A stretch of 5,165 nucleotides of DNA from the NCBI GenBank assembly GCA_021823555.1, contig JAKANW010000282.1, forward strand, positions 1 through 5,165, written 5' to 3'. Below the pieces are notes generated by a model. That model was not told the origin of the DNA and searched no databases. It saw only the letters and a program-made list of their open reading frames with translations. The stretch comes from Chloroflexota bacterium (lineage in GTDB: Bacteria; Chloroflexota; Anaerolineae; Anaerolineales; Villigracilaceae). A program made the position numbers and the translations under genes. This document shows positions 1 through 4,400 of the stretch, piece after piece (positions within the stretch are counted from its first letter, which is position 1; each line of letters begins with the position of its first letter).

Positions 1-148
1 GTTTATGGCGCTCGCGGATCTTCTCTGGAGTCTCAGGCCCGCCGAGATGTTCTGTCATAGTCGGATCGCCCATCAGACGTTCCAGGAGCGGCAGGTCTTC
101 ATCTGACCAGGGTCGAATATCAACCTGGACTGGCTTATCTTGATTCAT
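1..148 (-). CDS. GNAT-family N-acetyltransferase, N-terminal fragment
   Basis: The gene runs off the left edge; 49 codons are visible from an ATG at 148. The start is supported by GGAG at 155-158, six bases upstream. The protein opens with a short polar leader, then VDIRPWSDEDLPLLERLMGD (residues 9-28) and a TEHLGG segment. That is the typical first strand and helix of GNAT acetyltransferases, where a 'hIRPhxxxDhxxhxxhh' opening is followed by 'xxhxxhGG', often seen in RimJ/RimL-like and aminoglycoside-type members. The family moves an acetyl group from acetyl-CoA to an amine. The acetyl-CoA-binding motif (Q/RxxGxG/A) would lie outside the window, so neither activity nor substrate can be read. 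It follows the aldo/keto reductase in the same direction after 121 bp, and co-transcription is uncertain. Confidence 0.72.
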   Translation of the reverse strand, partial: MNQDKPVQVDIRPWSDEDLPLLERLMGDPTMTEHLGGPETPEKIRERHK

Positions 149-225
149 ATCTTTCTCCAACTTACTTCTCTGATACTACGCACCATCCCGAAGGTTTGGG
201 GCAAAAGCGAGCCTGAACTAAGGGA

Positions 226-237
226 GCCCTTCGGGGC
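226..237 (+). terminator. UUCG-tetraloop hairpin with short T tract (candidate terminator)
   Basis: On the + strand a perfect 4-bp stem GCCC/GGGC closes a C(TTCG)G tetraloop, one of the most stable RNA loops, and is followed by G and TTTT at 239-242. The U tract lies on the + side, yet both flanking genes run on the minus strand, where no T run follows. It would therefore stop antisense transcription rather than the aldo/keto reductase mRNA. An outer GCAAAA (201-206) / TTTTGC (239-244) pairing could bring T-rich sequence to both sides and make it weakly bidirectional. The stem is short, so confidence is low. The rest of the spacer between 149 and 269 shows no gene. Confidence 0.35.
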
Positions 238-269
238 GTTTTGCATAACGTGAGTTTGCAAAATGAAAA

Positions 270-1088
270 TTACGCAACTGCGCCAAGCTGGAGCATTTCA
301 TCCTGCGTCAATTCAATGTCGGCTGCCTGCAGGTTTTCTTTCTGGTGTTGCGGATCGAACGACATCGGGATGGTGATGACGCGTGGCTGGTTGACCAGCC
401 AGGCCAGGGCGATTTGATAGATCGTAGCGCCATGCGCCTCAGCGATGGTTTCGAGCGCCGTGTGGACTTGTAGATGTCCGTGGTCCACCGGCGTATAAGC
501 CGTAACGAGGATATCGTTTTGCTGGCAGTATTCGAGCGCGCCGTTTTGGACGTAGGAGCGTGCAGTCAGGCTATAAGGGATTTGGTTGGCGATGATGGGC
601 GTTTCCGAAAGAGACCCTGCTTCCTTGAGCCGTTTTACATCAAAGTTGCTGACGCCCACGTGTCGCACCCTTCCGCCTCTGACCAGTTGGTTCAGGGCGC
701 GGAAGGTCCCTTTTAGCGGGACAAACGGGTTGGGCCAGTGAACCAGGTACAGGTCCAGATAATCCGTGCCGAGGCGGCGCAGGCTGTTCTCACAGGCGCG
801 CAGCACGCCTTTGTAGCTCAGGTTCGTCGGCCAGACTTTGGAGGTGATGAACAGGTTCTCTCGCTTCGTACCCATTTCACGGATGGCGCGACCAATCAAC
901 TCTTCGGCATAGCCCAGCGCGTAAATCTCGGCTGTGTCGAAGTGGGTGTAGCCCAGTTCCAGCGCGGATCGCAACGCGGCCAGGTATTCCGCTTCGCGTG
1001 AGTGAGACTGGATGATATTGCCGCCGACTTTTGCGGTCCCAAAGCCAATTTTGGGGAGGGTGACGTTGTGAGTTGTTTCGGTTTTCAT
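270..1088 (-). CDS. Aldo/keto reductase, 272 aa
   Basis: This is a complete (alpha/beta)8-barrel, NAD(P)H-dependent reductase of the aldo/keto reductase superfamily, which reduces aldehydes or ketones in the cytoplasm. The family signature is clear: PKIGFGTAKVGG at residues 12-23, the catalytic tetrad Asp51 and Tyr56 (FDTAEIY), Lys84 (ITSKVWP) and His117 (YLVHWP), then GVSNF at 145-149 and NQIPY at 168-172. The length is normal for the 2,5-diketo-gluconate reductase-like branch (about 270-285 aa). The C-terminal cofactor motif usually read as IPKS or IPKT is IPMS here (Met242), which may alter NADPH preference. No Shine-Dalgarno sequence precedes the ATG. A TGCTATAAT box ends eight bases before it, suggesting a leaderless mRNA. 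A terminator separates it from the upstream operon, so it is probably its own unit. The substrate cannot be told from sequence. Confidence 0.95.
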   Translation of the reverse strand: MKTETTHNVTLPKIGFGTAKVGGNIIQSHSREAEYLAALRSALELGYTHFDTAEIYALGYAEELIGRAIREMGTKRENLFITSKVWPTNLSYKGVLRACENSLRRLGTDYLDLYLVHWPNPFVPLKGTFRALNQLVRGGRVRHVGVSNFDVKRLKEAGSLSETPIIANQIPYSLTARSYVQNGALEYCQQNDILVTAYTPVDHGHLQVHTALETIAEAHGATIYQIALAWLVNQPRVITIPMSFDPQHQKENLQAADIELTQDEMLQLGAVA

Positions 1089-1096
1089 AATCAGGA

Positions 1097-1105
1097 ATTA
1101 TAGCA
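1097..1105 (-). promoter_or_regulatory. Extended -10 promoter for the aldo/keto reductase
   Basis: Reading the minus strand, TGCTATAAT is a perfect TGnTATAAT extended -10 element. Only eight bases separate it from the ATG at 1088, so transcription should start within about two bases of the start codon. No good -35 hexamer exists at 16-18 bp spacing because that space is filled by the operon terminator (1111-1140). That fits an extended -10 promoter, which can work without a -35. The downstream gene has no ribosome binding site, which agrees with leaderless initiation. Confidence 0.62.
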
Positions 1106-1110
1106 TTATG

Positions 1111-1140
1111 AAAAAGCCCGCCTCTTGCCGAGACGGGCTT
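1111..1140 (-). terminator. Rho-independent terminator of the oxidoreductase operon
   Basis: On the minus strand AAGCCCG (1140-1134) pairs with CGGGCTT (1120-1114). Inside it, CTC/GAG pairs beyond a single mismatch and closes a five-base loop. The stem runs straight into a five-T tract (1115-1111). This is a textbook intrinsic terminator placed 27 bp after the gamma stop codon. It ends the four-gene operon before the aldo/keto reductase. The + strand also has CCTTTT after the stem, so it may work weakly in the other direction. Confidence 0.88.
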
Positions 1141-1141
1141 C

Positions 1142-1169
1142 CTTTTCACTGGTCACTGAATACTGATCA
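1142..1169 (-). repeat. Four-unit 7-bp tandem repeat overlapping the gamma stop codon
   Basis: On the minus strand the units are TGATCAG, TATTCAG, TGACCAG and TGAAAAG, consensus TGAYCAG. The first unit begins with the TGA stop codon of the gamma subunit and the last ends two bases before the terminator stem. The second and fourth units are degenerate, matching a neighbouring unit at about five of seven positions. Heptad runs of this type occur in intergenic DNA of several bacteria, but I cannot confirm copies elsewhere in this genome. Confidence 0.5.
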
Positions 1170-1718
1170 TTGGCTCAACTGCGACTTGGCGACCGCGTAG
1201 CCCTTGTCCATGGCCGCGTAGTTGTTGGGCAGCAACCTCTGGTGACGGGCGGGCAGGTGCGCCTTGAGCGCGGCCTTCACATCGTCCAGCTTCAACTCAT
1301 CGAACTTTGCCAACAGCGCGCCGACCATGACCATGTTGAGCAGGCGGCGGTCACCGGTCTCTTCAGCGATCTCGTTGCCAGGCACGAAGATGGTAGTGAT
1401 ATCGTCTCTCTTGGCGGTGCGGTCCACCATGGACTGATTGACGACCAACACACCGCCGGGCTGTACGAGCGACTCGTACTTATCGAACGAGGGCAGGTTC
1501 AGGGCGATGGCCGCAGGCGGATTCTTCACCAGCGGGGAACCGATCTCTTCGTCCGCGATAACGACCGTACAATTGGCCGTGCCGCCGCGCATTTCCGGGC
1601 CGTAGGATGGGATCCAGGTGACTTCCTTGCCGGAATCCATGGCGGCGTAAGCCAGGACTTGTCCTGCAAAGAGCACGCCTTGTCCACCAAAGCCAGCGAT
1701 TATGATTTCTTTTTGCAT
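1167..1718 (-). CDS. 2-oxoacid:ferredoxin oxidoreductase, gamma subunit (183 aa)
   Basis: This is the gamma (domain III) subunit of a 2-oxoacid:acceptor oxidoreductase, which in known structures helps hold coenzyme A near the active site. Signature motifs are [12 protein letters not shown] at residues 5-16 and [17 protein letters not shown] at 38-54, typical of KorC/VorC/PorG-type subunits of about 180-190 aa. I chose the ATG at 1718 because GGAGG lies five bases upstream and the conserved domain starts at once. The frame stays open upstream to an ATG at 1820, but those 34 extra residues are translated repeat DNA. It is the last gene of the operon, 145 bases after beta because a palindromic element sits between them, and a terminator follows. 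Whether the complex uses branched-chain 2-oxoacids or 2-oxoglutarate cannot be settled from this subunit. Confidence 0.93.
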   Translation of the reverse strand: MQKEIIIAGFGGQGVLFAGQVLAYAAMDSGKEVTWIPSYGPEMRGGTANCTVVIADEEIGSPLVKNPPAAIALNLPSFDKYESLVQPGGVLVVNQSMVDRTAKRDDITTIFVPGNEIAEETGDRRLLNMVMVGALLAKFDELKLDDVKAALKAHLPARHQRLLPNNYAAMDKGYAVAKSQLSQ

Positions 1719-1723
1719 ATTTG

Positions 1724-1728
1724 CCTCC
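1724..1728 (-). promoter_or_regulatory. Ribosome binding site that sets the gamma start
   Basis: GGAGG on the minus strand lies five bases upstream of the ATG at 1718. It abuts the edge of the palindromic element (1729-1863), so the element left the translation signal intact. This site decides for the 183-residue protein over the 217-residue reading. Confidence 0.85.
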
Positions 1729-1863
1729 ATGTCATTGCGAGGGCTGGCGGTCGAGCAGGCCTGAGCGCTCTTTGCGAAGGGCGTATCAAGACCCAGCCCG
1801 AAGTAATCTCCTCGAACCAATCAACCCGAGATTGCTTCGCTGCTCCGCAGCTCGCAATGACAT
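1729..1863. repeat. 135-bp nested palindromic intergenic element (MITE/REP-like)
   Basis: Perfect 13-bp terminal inverted repeats, ATGTCATTGCGAG (1729-1741) and CTCGCAATGACAT (1851-1863), enclose further paired segments. These are GGGCTGG/CCAGCCC (1741-1747 and 1793-1799), CGCTCTT/AAGGGCG around a TGCG loop (1766-1783, one G.T pair), GAAGTAATCTC/GAGATTGCTTC (1800-1810 and 1828-1838, one wobble) and GCTGC/GCAGC (1839-1851). Together they fold as a multi-branched cloverleaf. The termini and the GATTGCTTCG core match a dispersed palindromic repeat type that I recognise from intergenic DNA of diverse bacteria. It encodes no transposase, so any movement would need one in trans. It fits exactly between the beta stop codon and the gamma ribosome binding site and would be transcribed as part of the operon mRNA. 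Confidence 0.85.
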
Positions 1864-2640
1864 CTAAATCTTGATCTGCGCCACACCCGCGCCGACTTTG
1901 TAATCGCCCAGCGGGAAGAAAGGCACCATTTTCTCTCCCACGAACTTGAGCGACTCGACCGGGGTCATGCCCCAGTTGGTTGGGCAGGTGGAGAGCAGCT
2001 CGACCAGCGAGAAGCCCAGTCCGCGCACCTGCGTTTCGAAGGCGAGTCGGATGGCCTTCTTGGCCAGGCGGATATTCTTTGGGTCGTGCAGGGAGCGCCG
2101 CACACAGTAGCCCACACCGTCCAGTGTGGACAGCATCTCGGCCATGCGGATCGGGTAGCCCTGTGTCTCCACATCGCGGCCATTAGGCGAAGAGGTGGTC
2201 TTCATGCCGGGCAGGGTGGTGGGGGCCATCTGTCCGCCGGTCATGCCGTAGTTGGCGTTGTTGATAAAGATGACGGTCAGGTTCTCGCCGCGTGCCGCTG
2301 CGTGCACGATCTCGCCCATGCCAATAGACGCCAGGTCGCCGTCGCCCTGATAGGTGAAGACAATCCGGTCGGGCAATACGCGCTTGATGCCGGTGGCCAT
2401 GGCGGGCGCGCGTCCGTGCGGGGCTTCAACGAAATCTGTATCGAAATAGTTGTAAGCGAACACCGAACAGCCCACGGGCGCAACGCCGATGGTGCGGTCG
2501 AGCACGTTCATCTCTTCCAGCACTTCGGCGATCAAACGATGGGCCACGCCGTGTGTACAGCCGGGGCAGTAATGTGTGGGGGTCTCGGTAAAGCCTTCGG
2601 GCCGGTCATAAACTAATGTGTTAGGAGCAGGTGTTGTCAT
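1864..2640 (-). CDS. 2-oxoacid:ferredoxin oxidoreductase, beta (TPP-binding) subunit (258 aa)
   Basis: This is the thiamine pyrophosphate subunit of the enzyme, where the 2-oxoacid is decarboxylated. The TPP/Mg2+ motif runs from GDGD (residues 99-102) to [11 protein letters not shown] (127-137). Cysteines expected to bind the proximal [4Fe-4S] cluster are present: Cys25 and Cys28 in HYCPGCTHG, Cys58 in PVGCS and Cys219 in STCPTNWG. This four-cysteine pattern matches the short two-subunit-core enzymes (KorB/VorA type). The length is typical for VorA-like proteins (about 245-290 aa). The ATG at 2640 follows AGAGG five bases upstream, which overlaps the alpha stop codon. Only eight bases separate the two genes, so they are probably translationally coupled to give equal amounts. 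Together with the VorB-type alpha subunit it suggests a branched-chain 2-oxoacid substrate, but 2-oxoglutarate remains possible. Confidence 0.94.
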   Translation of the reverse strand: MTTPAPNTLVYDRPEGFTETPTHYCPGCTHGVAHRLIAEVLEEMNVLDRTIGVAPVGCSVFAYNYFDTDFVEAPHGRAPAMATGIKRVLPDRIVFTYQGDGDLASIGMGEIVHAAARGENLTVIFINNANYGMTGGQMAPTTLPGMKTTSSPNGRDVETQGYPIRMAEMLSTLDGVGYCVRRSLHDPKNIRLAKKAIRLAFETQVRGLGFSLVELLSTCPTNWGMTPVESLKFVGEKMVPFFPLGDYKVGAGVAQIKI

Positions 2641-2645
2641 GGATA

Positions 2646-2650
2646 CCTCT
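2646..2650 (-). promoter_or_regulatory. Beta-subunit ribosome binding site overlapping the alpha stop
   Basis: AGAGG on the minus strand shares two bases with the TAG stop codon of alpha (2651-2649) and lies five bases before the beta ATG. A ribosome terminating on alpha would sit on this site, the usual arrangement for translational coupling of subunits needed in equal amounts. Confidence 0.65.
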
Positions 2651-3764
2651 ATTTCACCACATCCGCCATCCGCGTCAGCCAGGCGGCGCGCGGGTCGGCC
2701 TCGGCAAACAGATGTCCCGCAGCGATGCGCTGGATCTCGCTCAGGATCTCATTCGGGAACGGGACCATGCCGCCGGTGCGTCCGTAAAATTCGACCGGGA
2801 CGCGTCCGCGCACAGCCAGGCGGACATCATCCAGCATTTGGCCGGTATTCATCTCGGCGACGAGGAACGCTCTTGCCCGCCCTGCAAGCTGTTCCAGCAT
2901 CTGATAGGGAAACGGGCTGACGGTGACCGGGCGCAACAAGCCGACCTTGATGCCCTGGGCACGCGCCTCGCGCACAGCCGAAAGCGATACGCGTCCAGCC
3001 GTCCCAAAGCCAACCACCACGATCTCGGCGTCATCCAGGAAATATTCCTTGTAGCGGATCTCATTGGCTTGCACTTCCAGCCAGCGTTTCATCATCCGCA
3101 GGTTGGCCACCTCCTCATCGGGCGGGTCAATGTAAATGGACGACAGGATGCGGCGCTCGCGGTTGATGGCCCCGTTGGTGGCCCACTCGAAGTCCTTGCG
3201 GACGACGGGGCGCATCTCAGGCATCTCGGCGGGTTCCATCATTTGGCCGACCGAGCCGTCCATGATGAGCATGGTGATCATGCGATATTTCTCGGCCAGG
3301 TCGAAGGACAGCACCATCAGGTCAATGGCTTCCTGTACGGAGGCGGGTGCCAGCACGATGCGCGGATAGTCGCCATGTCCGCCGCCGTGGACAGCCTGGT
3401 TGTAATCGCTCTGGGCGGGGGCAATGTTGCCCAGCCCCGGACCGCCGCGCATCACATTGACCAGCACGGCAGGTACTTCGGTGCCGGCGATGTAGGAGAG
3501 CCCCTCCATCATCAGGCTCACGCCCGGGCTGGAGGAGCTGGACATGACGCGCACACCCGTGCAGGCCGCGCCATAAACCATGTTGATGGCGCCCAGTTCG
3601 CTCTCGGCCTGGACGAAAGCGCGCCCAAGCTCCGGCATACGGCGGGAGAGATATTCCAGCACTTCGGTTTGCGGAGTGATCGGGTAGCCGAAATAGGCTT
3701 CCAACCCGGCGCGGACCGCGGCCTCGGCGATGGCTTCATTGCCTTTCCATAATTCTCTTGGCAT
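2649..3764 (-). CDS. vorB: 2-oxoacid:ferredoxin oxidoreductase, alpha subunit, VorB-type (371 aa)
   Basis: This is the alpha subunit of a four-subunit 2-oxoacid:ferredoxin oxidoreductase, most like VorB of 3-methyl-2-oxobutanoate (2-oxoisovalerate) oxidoreductases. The reaction is 2-oxoacid + CoA + oxidised ferredoxin to acyl-CoA + CO2 + reduced ferredoxin. Domain I (about residues 1-180) shows [11 protein letters not shown] at 6-16, YPITPQTE at 27-34, QAESE at 52-56, SSSSPG at 76-81, RGGPGLG at 106-112 and GGGHGDY at 127-133. Domain II (about 245-371) starts with [10 protein letters not shown] at 249-258. The ATG at 3764 is chosen because GGAG lies six bases upstream and the conserved region begins at residue 5. 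The frame is open further upstream, but that extension reads through a hairpin spacer and the end of delta in another frame. It lies 68 bp after delta and 8 bp before beta. The symbol rests on recalled VorB-like motifs, so the substrate is inferred. Confidence 0.94.
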   Translation of the reverse strand: MPRELWKGNEAIAEAAVRAGLEAYFGYPITPQTEVLEYLSRRMPELGRAFVQAESELGAINMVYGAACTGVRVMSSSSSPGVSLMMEGLSYIAGTEVPAVLVNVMRGGPGLGNIAPAQSDYNQAVHGGGHGDYPRIVLAPASVQEAIDLMVLSFDLAEKYRMITMLIMDGSVGQMMEPAEMPEMRPVVRKDFEWATNGAINRERRILSSIYIDPPDEEVANLRMMKRWLEVQANEIRYKEYFLDDAEIVVVGFGTAGRVSLSAVREARAQGIKVGLLRPVTVSPFPYQMLEQLAGRARAFLVAEMNTGQMLDDVRLAVRGRVPVEFYGRTGGMVPFPNEILSEIQRIAAGHLFAEADPRAAWLTRMADVVK

Positions 3765-3782
3765 GTGTTTCTCCAAAAATTT

Positions 3783-3829
3783 CACCGCAAAGTTCGGCAG
3801 GAGAAGATCGTTTGCGTCCCCTTGCGGTG
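3783..3829. repeat. Hairpin-forming spacer between delta and alpha genes
   Basis: CACCGCAA (3783-3790) and TTGCGGTG (3822-3829) are a perfect 8-bp inverted repeat around a 31-base loop, filling most of the 68-bp gap between delta and alpha. The TTTGCGTCC-CTTGCGGTG part resembles a second type of dispersed intergenic repeat, with tandem 'ACCGCAAAGGACGCAAAG'-like units, seen in various bacterial genomes. It has no T tract, so it is not an intrinsic terminator. As RNA it could be a processing or stability element that makes the ferredoxin subunit more or less abundant than the core. Confidence 0.6.
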
Positions 3830-3832
3830 GAT

Positions 3833-4075
3833 TTATGCGGCGGCAGGCACCGCTTTGGTAATTTCGCGGTAGACCGTAATGGCCGCATCCGGACAGACCA
3901 GCGCACAGATAGCACACCCCGTGCAACCGTCTTTGAACGTGTGCGCGGGGTGGTATCCTTTCGGCGTCAACCGGGACATATCCAATTCCATGACCTCCTG
4001 TGGGCAGGCGCTGATACACAGCTCACATCCTTTACAGTACCGGTCACTGACTTCGATCCAACCTTTTGCAGGCAT
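3833..4075 (-). CDS. 2-oxoacid:ferredoxin oxidoreductase, delta subunit, 2x[4Fe-4S] ferredoxin (80 aa)
   Basis: This small ferredoxin-like subunit carries electrons from the TPP core of the oxidoreductase to external ferredoxin. Two complete cluster-binding motifs are visible: Cys14-x2-Cys17-x2-Cys20-x3-Cys24-Pro and Cys51-x2-Cys54-x2-Cys57-x3-Cys61-Pro, expected to hold two [4Fe-4S] clusters. The linker of about 26 residues, containing LTPKGYHPA, is usual for KorD/VorD/PorD subunits. The start is firm: AAGGAG lies five bases before the ATG at 4075. It is the first gene of the operon, with alpha, beta and gamma following in the same direction. A free-standing ferredoxin would look similar, but the position and the linker make the subunit role much more likely. 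The last residues (KAVPAAA) are low-complexity and probably disordered. Confidence 0.93.
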   Translation of the reverse strand: MPAKGWIEVSDRYCKGCELCISACPQEVMELDMSRLTPKGYHPAHTFKDGCTGCAICALVCPDAAITVYREITKAVPAAA

Positions 4076-4080
4076 TCAGG

Positions 4081-4086
4081 CTCCTT
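4081..4086 (-). promoter_or_regulatory. Strong Shine-Dalgarno site of the delta subunit
   Basis: AAGGAG on the minus strand lies five bases upstream of the ATG at 4075. It is the best ribosome binding site in the window and sits at the head of the operon. Confidence 0.8.
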
Positions 4087-4111
4087 ATCTGAGAAGTTGG
4101 ACTAGATTAGG

Positions 4112-4141
4112 CTTATATAGCCTGTATCCCGATTATGTCTC
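4112..4141 (-). promoter_or_regulatory. Candidate operon promoter with palindromic -10 region
   Basis: On the minus strand GAGACA (4141-4136, four of six matches to TTGACA) stands 18 bp from TATAAG (4117-4112, five of six to TATAAT). This would give a leader of about 30 bases before the delta gene. The -10 box lies within AGGCT-ATATA-AGCCT (4123-4109), a 15-bp palindrome that could serve as an operator. Both boxes are imperfect and this AT-richer region has other possible -10 boxes, such as TATAAA at 4208-4203, so the assignment is weak. Confidence 0.3.
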
Positions 4142-4295
4142 TTTGTAATGCAGGGTGCTAGTGTAAAGCGTCATACGCAATCACGCCGAAGGTCATCCAT
4201 TTTTTATAGAAAATGTGCCTGCGCTGTTCGAGCCGTGAAACAGTATGTGGTTTGAAGGGACTTCTATTAAAAGCGTGACCTACCACAACTGCGGC

Positions 4296-4324
4296 TTGAC
4301 CACCATCAGGAAGGTAATGGTCAA
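4296..4324. repeat. 7-bp inverted repeat TTGACCA/TGGTCAA
   Basis: TTGACCA (4296-4302) and TGGTCAA (4318-4324) form a perfect inverted repeat with 15 bases between, a centre-to-centre distance of 22 bp (about two helical turns). A competing ACCAT/ATGGT stem is possible in the RNA. It could be an operator or a small RNA hairpin, or it could be chance. No T tract follows. Confidence 0.35.
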
Positions 4325-4347
4325 CCTCCAAAGTGTTTTATGTTTTC

Positions 4348-4394
4348 CATGTCAACGCGAGACCGCCTACTCAACCTTCGCTCGCAAGGACATG
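4348..4394. repeat. Short, degenerate copy of the palindromic element ends
   Basis: ATGTCAACGCGAG (4349-4361) and CTCGCAAGGACAT (4381-4393) match the termini of the 135-bp element at 1729-1863 in 11 and 12 of 13 positions. Only 19 bases lie between them. The fold is CATGTC/GACATG, a symmetric three-base internal loop, then GCGAG/CTCGC. It starts seven bases after the stop codon of the FAD oxidoreductase. It looks like a minimal or internally deleted relative of the larger element. The shared ends are seen directly; common ancestry is inferred. Confidence 0.55.
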
Positions 4395-4400
4395 AAGTTT

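Larger units (their letters stand above)
4076..4400. other. 325-bp intergenic region without a convincing gene
   Basis: This stretch separates the FAD oxidoreductase from the operon and looks more AT-rich than the flanking genes. It holds the delta ribosome binding site, a candidate promoter and several inverted repeats: AGGCT/AGCCT (4109-4123), CATTTT/AAAATG (4198-4215), TTGACCA/TGGTCAA (4296-4324) and CATGTC/GACATG (4348-4394). A 77-codon + strand frame (4245-4478) overlaps the 3' end of the oxidoreductase, lacks a recognisable domain and has no good ribosome binding site, so I do not call it. No terminator with a clear T tract follows the oxidoreductase, so readthrough into the operon is possible. 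Confidence 0.6.

Noticed and set aside
1729..1863. The palindromic element as a tRNA or structured RNA gene
   Set aside because: The branched fold looks cloverleaf-like, but there is no acceptor stem of 7 bp with CCA, no T-loop GTTCRA and no anticodon arm; long terminal inverted repeats fit a mobile-type repeat better.
1170..1874. + strand frame of 234 codons opposite gamma and across the palindromic element
   Set aside because: It is a shadow of the gamma gene extended by repeat DNA, with no family motif and no ribosome binding site.
2631..3752. Long + strand reading frame of 373 codons opposite the alpha subunit
   Set aside because: It is antisense to a strongly conserved gene, rich in His, Gln and Arg as expected from mirrored third-position GC, and has no recognisable domain.
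3765..4019. N-terminal extension of alpha to an ATG at 4019
   Set aside because: The extra 85 residues come from the delta gene in another frame and the hairpin spacer; family similarity starts just after the ATG at 3764, which has its own GGAG.
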